A stretch of 64,000 bases of DNA from JBDIAG01 sp963835085 (GCA_963835085.1 CAWIED010000001.1:2356001-2420000); one strand, 5' to 3'; positions 16,742 to 25,725 are shown, counted from the first letter of the stretch. A program made the numbers and translations. Notes: a model not told the origin generated them from the sequence alone.

Positions 16742-18012
16742 CTGGTGCGACACCTCCGAGCCGTCCGGATCTGACGTTTCTGCGACGCCGGGCGGCCAGG
16801 ACGAACATCCCGGCCCGGCGCGATCGGCCGAGCTCCGGCTCGATAGGCCTGAGCCTCGACGATCTGACGATCTCGATGCCGTCGGCTCAGCCTCAGGCCG
16901 CACGGCACCAGCCGGCAGGGCAGACCGGTTCAGGCCAGCACACCCCCGCGGCCGCCTCAGGCACCGCGGCCTCCGGGACTCCGGGCTGGTCGTCCAGCAA
17001 CCTCGATCTGGGCGCTCCAGCGCCCACCCGGGCGGCACCGTCCAGGTCCGTCGATCCCGTGCGATCTTCCGGCCTCGACCTTGGAACCGCCCGACCCGCG
17101 CCTGCGTCGGCCACGACCCCGTCCCCAGCCGGTTCGTCTGGCCTCTCACTCGATCTCCCAGTCGCTGCCGCACCGGCCTCACCAGCCCGACCGAGAACCC
17201 CCACCGCGCCGGCCGGGCCGCCTCCGGCCCAACCCGGTCTGGGCTGGTTGCGACGTCGTCCGGCGCGCCGGCGCGATCCCGATCTGCAGCGCACGGGCAA
17301 CGCAGCCTTGGACTTCTCGGCCGACCCGGTGCGTGGCGCGGGGCCGCCTGCCGTTGGTGCGCTCACCGCCCGGATGGGCAACGTGGAGCAGCTTCGGGGG
17401 CGCACGGTGCTCTCGGACGACCGTCCCAAGGTGATGATCGGTGGCGAACAGGCCAGCGGCGGCTCACTGCAGTTCACGCTCACGTGGAGCACCACCCCCA
17501 CCGACCCCCGGCAGGCCGCAGCCGGCATGCGGCGCAGTACCGACATCCATCTCGGCTGCCTCTGGGAGATGAACGACCACACCAGCGGGGTGCTGCAGAC
17601 CTATCGCGGCGGCGCCGAGAGCGCCGCCAGCGAGGGCAACACCGTGCTTCGCCTGGGCGGGCGCTCGGAGAACGACGGTCAGACCCTGGTGGCGAGCGTG
17701 CGGCACCTCAGTCTGCTCAAGCGGATGGTGCTCTTCGCGTACGCCGATCACGGCACCCCCGAGTGGAATGCGCTGGCCCTCAATCTCTCCGCCACCCTGC
17801 GTGGTGGAGTGCTCATCGAGTTGCGGCCGGGCCCGGCTCCATCGTGGGCCGAGATCTGCGCGTTGGCCTCGCTACACCGGGTGGGCGGCACCTTGGTGCT
17901 GCGCCGCGAGTTGCAGTACATGAATCGCCAGCAGGCAAACGTGGCCAAGGCGTTCGGCTTCGACCTCCCGTGGGTGGACGGACGCTGGGTGCCCCCGCCT
18001 CGCCTGCGCTGA
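16738..18012 (+). CDS. TerA/TerD-like protein with long disordered N-terminus
   Basis: A 424-residue protein. Residues 1-~195 are Pro/Ala/Ser-rich and low-complexity. They contain four spaced copies of a short motif of the type S-x-G/N-L-(S/D)-L-D/G: GSIGLSLDDL, SSSNLDLG, RSSGLDLG and GSSGLSLDL. Residues ~200-424 form the TerA/TerD-like domain with FTLTWSTTP, DIHLGCLWEMNDHTSGVLQ, MVLFAYADHGTPEWNAL and GVLIELRPGP. TerA-type paralogues in Ter clusters are thought to form complexes with TerD. The repeated linear motif may dock partners, for example TerD beta-sandwiches (inference). Translationally coupled to terD by a 4-nt overlap. The next gene begins 274 bp later, so the operon may end here. 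Confidence 0.82.
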   Translation: MTGATPPSRPDLTFLRRRAARTNIPARRDRPSSGSIGLSLDDLTISMPSAQPQAARHQPAGQTGSGQHTPAAASGTAASGTPGWSSSNLDLGAPAPTRAAPSRSVDPVRSSGLDLGTARPAPASATTPSPAGSSGLSLDLPVAAAPASPARPRTPTAPAGPPPAQPGLGWLRRRPARRRDPDLQRTGNAALDFSADPVRGAGPPAVGALTARMGNVEQLRGRTVLSDDRPKVMIGGEQASGGSLQFTLTWSTTPTDPRQAAAGMRRSTDIHLGCLWEMNDHTSGVLQTYRGGAESAASEGNTVLRLGGRSENDGQTLVASVRHLSLLKRMVLFAYADHGTPEWNALALNLSATLRGGVLIELRPGPAPSWAEICALASLHRVGGTLVLRRELQYMNRQQANVAKAFGFDLPWVDGRWVPPPRLR

Positions 18013-18286
18013 CCTTCCGCGCCGACAGTCGTCAAAACCACCGACCGACAGCGCAATCCGAGCGGCTGAGACCTCGATGGTGAGCTGGTGAGATCGGCCA
18101 CCTCACCCAGTTGTGACGCGAACAACGCGACAGGCGATGCGCTCATGCCGCACAATCGAGCCTGAGAGAACTTGCCCGGGCTCACAGGATGAGCCCTCGC
18201 CCTCGGGGAGCGACGTGACAGGCAGCCCTGGCTGCCCGCACGCCGAGGTCGAACGCCGAGCCCGACGCCGACCCGAGAGCCGAGGC

Positions 18287-19555
18287 ATGTCAGACACTCC
18301 CACTCGAAGATCCGGACGGAACCTTGCGGCGCCTCCAGCGCGGGCGGCAGGTCTGGTGGACATGCCGATGCGGCATTTCCGTCCGCTCGACGACAGCACA
18401 ATGGAGCGACTCTTCCACCGCCCGCCCGTACCCTTCACGCCGCAGTCGGGCATCGACCGGTTGGCAATGGCCCTGGGGGCCACCCTGTACACCGCAGCCA
18501 CCCGCCAGGATCTGGCCGACTCCATCGTGGGGCAGGTGCGCTGGGGAGTCACCTCCATGGTGCTCTGCCTCGAAGACGCCGTAGCCGACGACGACGTGGC
18601 CGCGGCTGAGGACAACCTCGTGGCCGCCCTGACCACGCTGCACGGAACCGAGGATCCTCGTCCACTGCTCTTCGTACGGGTGCGCAGCCCGCAGCAGATC
18701 GTGAGCCTGTGCCGCCGGCTGGGAGCCGCCATGACCATGCTCACCGGTTTCGTGCTGCCCAAGTTCGGGCGCGACAACGGCGAGGACTACCTCGCCGCCC
18801 TCGCGACCGCCGAGCACGAACTTGCCGAGCATCACCCAGCAGGGCACGAACTGCTCTGCATGCCGGTGCTGGAGTCGGCCGCCATCGCCTACGCCGAAGA
18901 GCGGCCCGCCTGCCTGAGCTGGATCGCAGACCTGCTGCGCGCCAATCGCCACCGGGTGTTGGCGGTACGGCTGGGGGCCACCGACCTGTCCGGGCTCTAC
19001 GGGCTGCGCCGCCCGCCCGATATGACCATCTACGACATCCGGGTGGTGGCGGCGATGGTGGCCGACATCGTCAACCACCTGGGCCGGGCCGACGGCGGGT
19101 TCGTGATCACCGGCCCGGTGTGGGAGTACTTCACCGCCCGGGAGCGCATCTTCATCCCCCGGCTGCGGCAGACCCTCTTCGTCGACCATGATGCCGTCGA
19201 GCTGCGCGCCAAGCTGCTGCGTCGCGACCTCGACGGATTGATCCGCGAGGTGGAACTCGACAAGGCCAACGGCATCGTCGGCAAGACGGTGATCCATCCC
19301 AGCCACGTGCCGGTGGTGCACGCCCTCCAGGTAGTCACCCACGAGGAGTATCGCGACGCGGTCGACATCCTGGCGGCGGCGGCCGGTGGGGGGGTGGCGG
19401 CATCGGGGTACCGCAACAAGATGAACGAGTCCAAACCGCATCTGGCCTGGGCGCACCGCACGATGGCCCGGGCCGAGGCATTCGGCGTGACCCGGGACAA
19501 GGTCGCGTTTGTCGACGTGCTCGTGGCAAGCCTCGTGGCAAGCGAGAGTTGGTGA
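18287..19555 (+). CDS. HpcH/HpaI- and CitE-like lyase of the Ter module
   Basis: A ~422-residue protein related to citrate-lyase-beta/HpcH aldolases. Visible features are SMVLCLEDAV with the metal-binding acidic residues, LFVRVRSPQQI with the Arg of the active site, TGFVLPKF, MPVLESAAIAY, RLGATDLSGLYGLRRPPD, and GKTVIHPSHVPVV near the C-terminus. CitE-like enzymes of this subgroup are part of the Ter-associated biosynthetic module, proposed to make or break a C-C bond in a nucleoside-like product. ATG 18287 (after CGAGG) is used; ATG 18362 just before MRHFRPLDD is an equally reasonable start. The stop overlaps the GTG of the next gene (GTGA). The 18013-18286 gap shows only a short GGCAGCC palindrome at 18221-18236. 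Confidence 0.85.
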   Translation: MSDTPTRRSGRNLAAPPARAAGLVDMPMRHFRPLDDSTMERLFHRPPVPFTPQSGIDRLAMALGATLYTAATRQDLADSIVGQVRWGVTSMVLCLEDAVADDDVAAAEDNLVAALTTLHGTEDPRPLLFVRVRSPQQIVSLCRRLGAAMTMLTGFVLPKFGRDNGEDYLAALATAEHELAEHHPAGHELLCMPVLESAAIAYAEERPACLSWIADLLRANRHRVLAVRLGATDLSGLYGLRRPPDMTIYDIRVVAAMVADIVNHLGRADGGFVITGPVWEYFTARERIFIPRLRQTLFVDHDAVELRAKLLRRDLDGLIREVELDKANGIVGKTVIHPSHVPVVHALQVVTHEEYRDAVDILAAAAGGGVAASGYRNKMNESKPHLAWAHRTMARAEAFGVTRDKVAFVDVLVASLVASESW

Positions 19556-22134
19556 GCCCGCGCGACTGGGTCGGCGAGCGACTCGGGGTGAATCTGGCAG
19601 CGGTGTCGTCGACCGTGGGGTTGAGTGCCGACGATCTGGTGGGCCTGGGGCTGCGGCGCAACCCCAAGCGGGCACACCTGCTCGTCTCCCTGGTGCTCGG
19701 CAAGCACGTGCCCACCGACCCCCGGGTGGTCTACGGCTCAGGCGTGCTGCTGGGGTGTCTAGCCCGACAGGCCCTGGAGAACCCGGCCTCACCTGTTGAG
19801 TCGACCCCTGGTGACCGCCCGGCCTGCGGGCAGCTCACGCAGGCAGCCGCAGCGCTGAGGGCGGCCGTGGCCCATCCCGCTGACGGGCAACGGGCGCGGC
19901 ATTTCGGCACCTTGGCCAGCGCCCTCGTAGGGCCGGAGCTGGACGAGCCGCCCGTGGTCGTGGGCTATGCCGAGACCGCCGTGTCCCTGGGACATGCGGT
20001 GGCTGACGCGCTGCCCGGTTCGACCTACCTGCACTCCACCCGACGTCTCACGGGGGTGCCGCCGGTGGGTGGCTTCGAGGAGGAGCATTCTCACGCCACC
20101 GGGCATCTGCTCTGCCCGGCCGATCCCTCGCTGCTGACGGGACCTACCGCAGCCAGCCGCCCACTCGTCCTGGTGGATGATGAACTCACCACGGGCAGAA
20201 CGATTCTCAACACGATCGCCGCGCTGCACCGATTGGCTGCCCGACCGCACTACGTGGTGGCCACGTTGCTCGATCTCCGGTCGGCCGATGACGAGCGGGC
20301 CATGGCGCAGGTCGCCCGGCAGCTGGGCGTACGGCTCGACGTCGTGTGCCTGGCCCGAGGACGCACCCAACTGCCCGACGGACTCGCCAAGGCGGCTGCG
20401 GCGTTGGTGTCTGAGTTCTCGCCGAGACCGGCCGCAGACCAAGGCGTCACGGCGGTGACCGGCCAGGGAGAGAGCACCGTGCAGCCGGGCAGGTCCGTCC
20501 ACGTCCGGGGTGCGGGGTTTCCCGAGAGCGGTCGGCACGGCATCACCTCTGAGCAACGCGCGCGCCTGACGACCTGGTTGGCGACGGCGGCCCGGGAGCT
20601 GGCGCCGAAGCCCGGCGAACGAGTGCTTGTGTTGGGCTTCGAGGAGTTCATGGCCGCCCCGCTGCTGGTGGCCCGGGCGTGGGCCGACGCGGAACCGGCT
20701 GCCATCGTGCGGTTCTCCACCACCACTCGGTCTCCGGCCTTGGCGCTCGACAGCATCGACTACCCGTTGCGAACTGCCCTCACCCTTGCCTCCGGCGAGA
20801 CGCTGCCACCGGACGATGCGGGGGTGCGCTTCGCGTACAACGTCGCGCCGCCGCAGGATGCACCGGCCTGGGATCGCATCGTGGCCTGCTTCGACGATCA
20901 GACCTTCGCCGCCTCGGGTCAGGCACGCACGGCATTGCTGTCGCAGCTAGTCGTGTGCGCTGATCAGGTAGACCTGATGGAGGTGCCCACCTTCGTCCCC
21001 TTGACCGCAGCTCTGCCGGACGTGCTGCGTGGTCCCGGCTTCGGCTCATATTCGGCCGAGGAGGTGGGATGGCTGCTCAAAGACCTCTCGGACGTCCCGC
21101 TGGAAGCCCCCACCGCCAATCGCGAGCGCGAGATCCAATCGGGCAGAGCACATTACGCGGAGTCGCTACCCATCGAGTACCAGCCGGACGCCGCCTACAC
21201 CGCACTGTTCCATCAGGCCGTGGTCGAGTCGGCAAGCCGGCTGGCGCACGACACCGGTGTGGTGGCCGAACTGGTGCGGGCCGAGCGCGGGCCGCGGCCG
21301 GTACTGGTGTCGTTGGCACGTGCGGGAGTGCCGGTGGGAATTCTCATCAGGCGATGGTTCGCGCAGCAGCACGGCTGGGCCCCCCCGCACTACGCCGTCT
21401 CGATCGTGCGGGGGCGCGGCATCGACGCCAACGCGCTCGCGTGGTTGCGGGCGCACCACGACCCGGCCGACGTGGTGTTCGTGGACGGGTGGACAGGCAA
21501 GGGCGCCATCACGCGCGAGCTGACCGCAGCCATCGACGACTACAACGACCGGCACGGCACGGCCTTCAACCCCGACCTCGTGGTGTTGGCCGACCCAGGT
21601 CGTTGTGTGCGCACGTTCGGCACCCGGGACGACTTCCTGATCCCGTCCGCCTGCCTGAACTCGACCGTCTCGGGCCTGGTGTCGCGCACCGTGCTCAACG
21701 CCGAGCTCATCGGGGCGCACGACTTCCACGGCGCCAAGTTCTACGCCGAGCTCGCCGGAGCCGATGTCTCCAACCGGTTTCTCGACGCCGTGAGTGCACG
21801 ATTCGAGACGGTGGTCGCTGACGTCGACCGCGACTGGCCGGTGCTCGCCCGCAGTGCCCGCGAGCCGGACTGGGCAGGGTGGGCGGCGGTGCAGGCGATC
21901 AGCGATCGGTACGGCATCGGTCAGGTCAACCTCGTCAAGCCCGGCGTGGGCGAGACCACCCGGGTGTTGCTGCGCCGGGTGCCTGAGCGGGTGTTGATCC
22001 GTCCGGACAGCGGCGCCGACCTGGCCCACGTCCTGCAACTGGCGCGCGAGCGGGGGGTGCCCGTCGACGAAGTGCCCGGCCTGGCTTACTCGTGTGTCGG
22101 ACTCATCCGTCCGCAGGAGGGGGGTGAGGGATGA
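19552..22134 (+). CDS. PRTase-TRSP-StiP-PELOTA fusion of the Ter biosynthetic module
   Basis: An 860-residue multidomain protein. Residues ~35-240 are a phosphoribosyltransferase: LVLGKHVPTDPRVVYGSG, STRR, EEEHSHATGH, and the PRPP-binding loop VDDELTTGRT at ~206-215. Residues ~330-460 fit the TRSP domain that follows these PRTases (VLGFEEFMAAPLLVARA, VRFSTTTRSP). From ~490 a StiP-type domain begins (GSYSAEEVGWLLKDLSDV, VLVSLARAGVPVG, VDGWTGKGAI, GTRDDFLIPSACLNSTVSG). The last ~75 residues (KPGVGETTRVLLRR ... PVDEVPGLAYSCVGLIRP) match a PELOTA-like RNA-binding domain. In many genomes these are two proteins; here they are fused. Starts at GTG overlapping the lyase stop and ends overlapping the HAD start. 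Confidence 0.88.
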   Translation: MSPRDWVGERLGVNLAAVSSTVGLSADDLVGLGLRRNPKRAHLLVSLVLGKHVPTDPRVVYGSGVLLGCLARQALENPASPVESTPGDRPACGQLTQAAAALRAAVAHPADGQRARHFGTLASALVGPELDEPPVVVGYAETAVSLGHAVADALPGSTYLHSTRRLTGVPPVGGFEEEHSHATGHLLCPADPSLLTGPTAASRPLVLVDDELTTGRTILNTIAALHRLAARPHYVVATLLDLRSADDERAMAQVARQLGVRLDVVCLARGRTQLPDGLAKAAAALVSEFSPRPAADQGVTAVTGQGESTVQPGRSVHVRGAGFPESGRHGITSEQRARLTTWLATAARELAPKPGERVLVLGFEEFMAAPLLVARAWADAEPAAIVRFSTTTRSPALALDSIDYPLRTALTLASGETLPPDDAGVRFAYNVAPPQDAPAWDRIVACFDDQTFAASGQARTALLSQLVVCADQVDLMEVPTFVPLTAALPDVLRGPGFGSYSAEEVGWLLKDLSDVPLEAPTANREREIQSGRAHYAESLPIEYQPDAAYTALFHQAVVESASRLAHDTGVVAELVRAERGPRPVLVSLARAGVPVGILIRRWFAQQHGWAPPHYAVSIVRGRGIDANALAWLRAHHDPADVVFVDGWTGKGAITRELTAAIDDYNDRHGTAFNPDLVVLADPGRCVRTFGTRDDFLIPSACLNSTVSGLVSRTVLNAELIGAHDFHGAKFYAELAGADVSNRFLDAVSARFETVVADVDRDWPVLARSAREPDWAGWAAVQAISDRYGIGQVNLVKPGVGETTRVLLRRVPERVLIRPDSGADLAHVLQLARERGVPVDEVPGLAYSCVGLIRPQEGGEG

Positions 22135-22967
22135 CCACGCTCACCTGCCTCGACCTCGACCGGACGCTCATCTTCTCCCCTGCCGCCCTGGCCCTGGCCA
22201 TGCCGGACGCCGAGGCGCCCCGGCTGCTGTGCGTGGAGGTGTACCGGGGTGTGCCGCTGTCGTTCATCACCGATCGATCCGCCGACCTACTGCGCGAGCT
22301 GACGAGCCTCAGCATCGTGGTGCCCACCACCACGAGGACTCCCGAGCAGCTGGGCCGCGTGCAGCTGGCGGAGCTCTCCCGGCCTGCACTGAAGGGCCTG
22401 CAGCAGCCGCGCTACGCCATCGCGAGCAACGGAGGCCATCTCCTCATCGACGGCGTGCCAGACCCCGACTGGGACGTCATGGTCAAGGCCGCCCTCAGCG
22501 AGTGCGCGCCCCTCGCCGTCGTGCACCATCACGTGCAGGCCAGGTCTGGCGACTTCGTACAGACGCTACGCACCGCCGGGGAGCTGTTCGGGTACTGCGT
22601 GGTCGATCGTGCGGCACTACCGGCTACCTGGGTCGACGAACTCACACAGTTCTGTGCCACCGTGGGCTGGGGAGTCTCCGTGCAGGGCCGCAAGGTGTAC
22701 TTCGTGCCGCGTCCGCTCACCAAGTCGGCGGCGATGCTGGAGGTGGCACGTCGGATCGGTGCCAGCACCTGCTTGGCGGCCGGCGACTCTCTGCTCGATC
22801 GTGAACTGCTCGAGGCGGCCGACCTCGCCGTGCGGCCGGCGGCCGGCGAGCTCGCCGACCTCGGCTGGACGGCCCCGCACGTGCAGCACTTGACCATTGC
22901 TGGCGTTCTGGGTGGTGAGGAACTACTCAGCCTGCTCGTTCGCTGGCACCGGCAGGTGCCTTACTAA
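22131..22967 (+). CDS. HAD-family phosphatase of the Ter module
   Basis: A 278-residue HAD hydrolase. Motif I is D8-L-D10-R-T-L, with D8 as nucleophile and D10 as acid/base. Motif II is probably in VVPTTTRT, and IASNGGHLLIDG marks the Cof-type cap entry. Motifs III/IV are KSAAMLEVARRIG and AAGDSLLDRELLEAADLAV. It most resembles Cof/SPP-type phosphatases of nucleotide or sugar phosphates, and fits dephosphorylation of the phosphoribosyl product made by the preceding fusion protein. The ATG at 22131 overlaps the upstream TGA (ATGA), so lyase, fusion and HAD genes form one translationally coupled unit. Confidence 0.88.
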   Translation: MTTLTCLDLDRTLIFSPAALALAMPDAEAPRLLCVEVYRGVPLSFITDRSADLLRELTSLSIVVPTTTRTPEQLGRVQLAELSRPALKGLQQPRYAIASNGGHLLIDGVPDPDWDVMVKAALSECAPLAVVHHHVQARSGDFVQTLRTAGELFGYCVVDRAALPATWVDELTQFCATVGWGVSVQGRKVYFVPRPLTKSAAMLEVARRIGASTCLAAGDSLLDRELLEAADLAVRPAAGELADLGWTAPHVQHLTIAGVLGGEELLSLLVRWHRQVPY

Positions 22968-23011
22968 CCTTTTCCCGCGTCTCATCTCATCCATCCGCGT
23001 TAGGACTTCAG

Positions 23012-24130
23012 TTGCTCCTCAAGACGTTCTCGGTCTCCCTCATCACGACGGCGATAGCTCTCGTCGCCTCGTTCTTTCTCTTCGGCCTCAACGGCTTCGT
23101 CATCGTCGCGGTACTGATCGTGTTGGAGATCTCGCTGTCGTTCGACAACGCGGTCGTCAACGCCAAGGTGCTCAAGCGGATGAATCTGTTCTGGCAACGG
23201 ATCTTCCTCACCGTGGGTGTGCTCATCGCCGTCTTCGGCATGCGGCTGATATTTCCCGTGCTGCTCGTGAGCGCCACCGCCCACATGAGCCCGGTCGAGG
23301 CAGTTGAGCTCGCCCTTAAGAATGGCGACGTCCACACCCCTGGCACCTACGCCTACCTGGTCTCCGACGCCCACCCGGCCATCGCAGGCTTCGGTGGCAT
23401 GTTCCTGCTGCTGCTGTTCCTCGACTGGCTCTTCGAAGACAAGGAGTATCACTGGCTCGCCTGGCTGGAGCGCCCCCTTGAGCGGATCGGCAAGCTCGAC
23501 CAGCTCTCGGTGGTGGTCGCGCTCAGCGCCTTGGCGTTGGCGGCCGTCCTGTTGGCGGACAGCGACCACTACGGCCAGGTGTTGATCTCCGGTGTGCTGG
23601 GAGTGGTCACGTACCTGCTGGTCAACGGTCTCGGCAACCTCTTCGACACCGAGGGCGACGACGACTCAGATTCGGATTCCGACGATGCTGAGCCCGTCGT
23701 TGCGGCTGGCAAGGGCGGCGCCAGTGCTGCCGCGGTGGCGGGCCGCGCGGGCCTGTTCCTGTTCCTCTACCTCGAGGTACTCGATGCCTCGTTCTCGTTC
23801 GACGGCGTCATCGGCGCGTTCGCGATCACTCAGGACATCTTCATCATCATGATCGGCCTGGGTGTAGGTGCGTTCTGGATCCGTTCGCTCACGGTGTACC
23901 TCGTGCGCAAGGGCACCCTCGACAACTACGTCTACCTCGAGCACGGGGCCCATTGGGCCATCGGCGCCCTGGCGCTGATCTTGCTCATCACGATCAAGCA
24001 CGAGGTGCCCGAGATCGTCACCGGCCTCATCGGGGTGGGCTTCATCGGTGCCGCGTTCGCCCAGTCGGTCGTCCGCAACCGTCGTCTCGACGCCGGGCCC
24101 GAGCACCAGCACGAGCACATCTCCGTCTGA
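23012..24130 (+). CDS. TerC-family (DUF475) membrane protein
   Basis: A 372-residue integral membrane protein. It starts at TTG 23012, eight bases after AGGA; no ATG or GTG gives the complete first helix. About eight hydrophobic segments are visible. The two family motifs with in-membrane Asp are LEISLSFDNAVVNA and LEVLDASFSFDGVIGAFA, proposed metal-ligand positions in TerC proteins. A cytoplasmic acidic loop (EGDDDSDSDSDDAEP, ~217-231) separates the halves. TerC proteins couple metal homeostasis and stress signalling to TerD. Located 44 bp after the HAD gene and overlapping the lipoprotein gene by one base, it looks like part of the same operon. Confidence 0.93.
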   Translation: MLLKTFSVSLITTAIALVASFFLFGLNGFVIVAVLIVLEISLSFDNAVVNAKVLKRMNLFWQRIFLTVGVLIAVFGMRLIFPVLLVSATAHMSPVEAVELALKNGDVHTPGTYAYLVSDAHPAIAGFGGMFLLLLFLDWLFEDKEYHWLAWLERPLERIGKLDQLSVVVALSALALAAVLLADSDHYGQVLISGVLGVVTYLLVNGLGNLFDTEGDDDSDSDSDDAEPVVAAGKGGASAAAVAGRAGLFLFLYLEVLDASFSFDGVIGAFAITQDIFIIMIGLGVGAFWIRSLTVYLVRKGTLDNYVYLEHGAHWAIGALALILLITIKHEVPEIVTGLIGVGFIGAAFAQSVVRNRRLDAGPEHQHEHISV

Positions 24131-25161
24131 TGTCGCCTTCCGCCGAGCCTGTCGCCCGCACGCTGAGCGCTGCGACAGGCTCGGCGCAGCCGCTCGGTGG
24201 CGGGCGGCGCGACGTGGCTCGTGGCCGGCGGGGGCTGGCGAGGCTTGGCTGCGCCGGCCTGGCAGTTCTGCTGCTGTGCGCTTGTTCCCCGGGAACGGCT
24301 CCGAGCTCCGGCGCCGGCAACTCCGGGGCCGACTCACGACCGGGATCGCAGTCTCCGGCGGGATCGCAGTCTCTACCGGCATCGAGTGCGGCGACATCGA
24401 CACCGAGCGGCCAACCCAGCTCGGCAAGCGCCTCCGGCACGCCGACGCCCGACGCGCCCGGCCGGCCGCCGGCGTGGCTGGGCACCCGGCCACTGCCCCT
24501 TCGACCCGACGGGTACGGCGAGGTGCTGCCGACCCCACCGGAGCTCGTCGATCGCCAGTTCACCCTGCCGGGGCCGCTGCCCGATCCGCCGGGAGCGGCG
24601 TTCAGCTCGACGATCTCGCCCGTGCCGGCGGACGTCCTGAACCGCTCCACCTGGCATCCGGGTTGTCCCGTAGCCGCTTCTGCCTTGCGCTATGTCACGG
24701 TGTCGTTCTGGGGGTTCGACCACGCCGCACACACCGGCGAGCTACTCGTCAATGCAGCCGCCGCGGCAAACCTGGTCACGGTCTTCCACAGACTCTTCGA
24801 CGCCCGGTTTCCCATCGAGCAGATGCGGATCAGCAGCGCTGCCGAGCTCCATGCCGCACCGACCGGAGACGGCAACGACACCCAGGCCTTCGTCTGTCGC
24901 AACGCCGTCGGCTCTACCGACGCCTCACAGCACGCCTTCGGTCTAGCCATCGACGTCAACCCGTTCCAGAACCCCTATCACAAGGGCGCGCAGGTGCTGC
25001 CCGAGCTGGCGTCGAACTACCTCGACAGGGACCGCGGCGACCCGGGGATGATTACGCCGGATGGCGTGGTGCGGCAGGCGTTCGGATCCATCGGCTGGGG
25101 TTGGGGCGGAAGCTGGCGAACACTGCACGACTACATGCACTTCAGCCGCAACGGCACTTGA
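24130..25161 (+). CDS. M15-family D-Ala-D-Ala carboxypeptidase-like lipoprotein
   Basis: A 343-residue exported protein. The N-terminus is Arg-rich, then GCAGLAVLLLCAC with a lipobox ending at Cys52, a Ser/Pro/Gly-rich linker to ~110, and a C-terminal M15 metallopeptidase domain. The zinc motif is QHAFGLAIDVNPFQNPY (His...Asp) with the second His in HDYMHFS; RISSAAELHA is a typical substrate-side segment. The family trims peptidoglycan stem peptides. The ATG shares one base with the terC stop (TGATG), so it is probably coexpressed with the Ter genes, linking this stress operon to cell-wall modification. The -2 Cys in the lipobox is unusual but tolerated. Confidence 0.85.
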   Translation: MSPSAEPVARTLSAATGSAQPLGGGRRDVARGRRGLARLGCAGLAVLLLCACSPGTAPSSGAGNSGADSRPGSQSPAGSQSLPASSAATSTPSGQPSSASASGTPTPDAPGRPPAWLGTRPLPLRPDGYGEVLPTPPELVDRQFTLPGPLPDPPGAAFSSTISPVPADVLNRSTWHPGCPVAASALRYVTVSFWGFDHAAHTGELLVNAAAAANLVTVFHRLFDARFPIEQMRISSAAELHAAPTGDGNDTQAFVCRNAVGSTDASQHAFGLAIDVNPFQNPYHKGAQVLPELASNYLDRDRGDPGMITPDGVVRQAFGSIGWGWGGSWRTLHDYMHFSRNGT

Positions 25162-25258
25162 GCGACCTGGTGTGGCCAAACCGGGGCTGAGCCCACCCAC
25201 CCGGAGACTCTGCAGGGGCTTAGATTGCGCCGGACCGGACCCAGCTCACGACCTTCGA

Positions 25259-25350
25259 ATGTCCGGAATCCGGCTCGATCGGACCATGACCACAGAGTCT
25301 CGTGCTCAACCGACCCCCGCTGGCTGGCACTGGCGCCGGATTCCGGACAT
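25259..25350 (-). repeat. H-family hairpin element, copy B
   Basis: A 92-bp element with perfect 16-bp inverted ends: ATGTCCGGAATCCGGC at 25259-25274 and its complement at 25335-25350. Oriented on the minus strand, the motif TGAGCACGAGAC (25308 down to 25297) lies 42 nt from the 5' end, in the predicted apical region. Same architecture as 44041-44128 and 44260-44347. Located after the M15 gene, between it and R copy 1. Confidence 0.75.
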
Positions 25351-25365
25351 CGACCAGGGTTAGCT

Positions 25366-25626
25366 CCAATACCGTTCGGTTAGTCGTCTGGCAGCCCCAG
25401 CTGTCGGCGGCCAGCGACGCAGGCGGATGGAGCCAGCGGCAGGCGCAGGGAGCCAGACGATGGGGAGCCGCAGCCTGCCCGAGTTTTCCGCAAAGGGCGG
25501 TTTCGACAGTCGTAGGTTGAGGGCTTTTCCTGCGCTATGACGATGCCCCGTCCAGCGGGGCATCGCCATAGCGTCAGAAACCGACCCCCTTCACAGCGGC
25601 CAGGAACCGGACTCGAACGGCATTGG
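25366..25626 (+). repeat. R-family MITE-like element, copy 1
   Basis: A 261-bp element bounded by CCAATACCGTTCG at 25366 and CGAACGGCATTGG at 25614-25626, inverted repeats matching at 12 of 13 positions. Inside, 25533-25573 is a strong hairpin around GATGCCCCG / CGGGGCATC, followed by CAGAAACCGACCCCCTTCAC. These internal blocks recur at 33720-34015 (inverted) and 63100-63646. No coding capacity is evident, so it is a non-autonomous element if mobile. Confidence 0.7.
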
Positions 25627-25676
25627 GGTCAGCTACCCCAGTCCGTCCAAAAGGCAGGCGCGAGAGGTAACACGCC

Positions 25677-25706
25677 GAAGGCCCCGGCGAATCGCCGAGG
25701 CCTTCG
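25677..25706 (-). terminator. Hairpin after terD
   Basis: CGAAGGCCCCGGCGA and CGCCGAGGCCTTCG pair around AT, 20 bp past the terD stop at 25726. There is no clear T-tract, as is common for actinobacterial terminators. Confidence 0.65.
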
Positions 25707-25725
25707 TGCCGCTGAGGCACAACGA

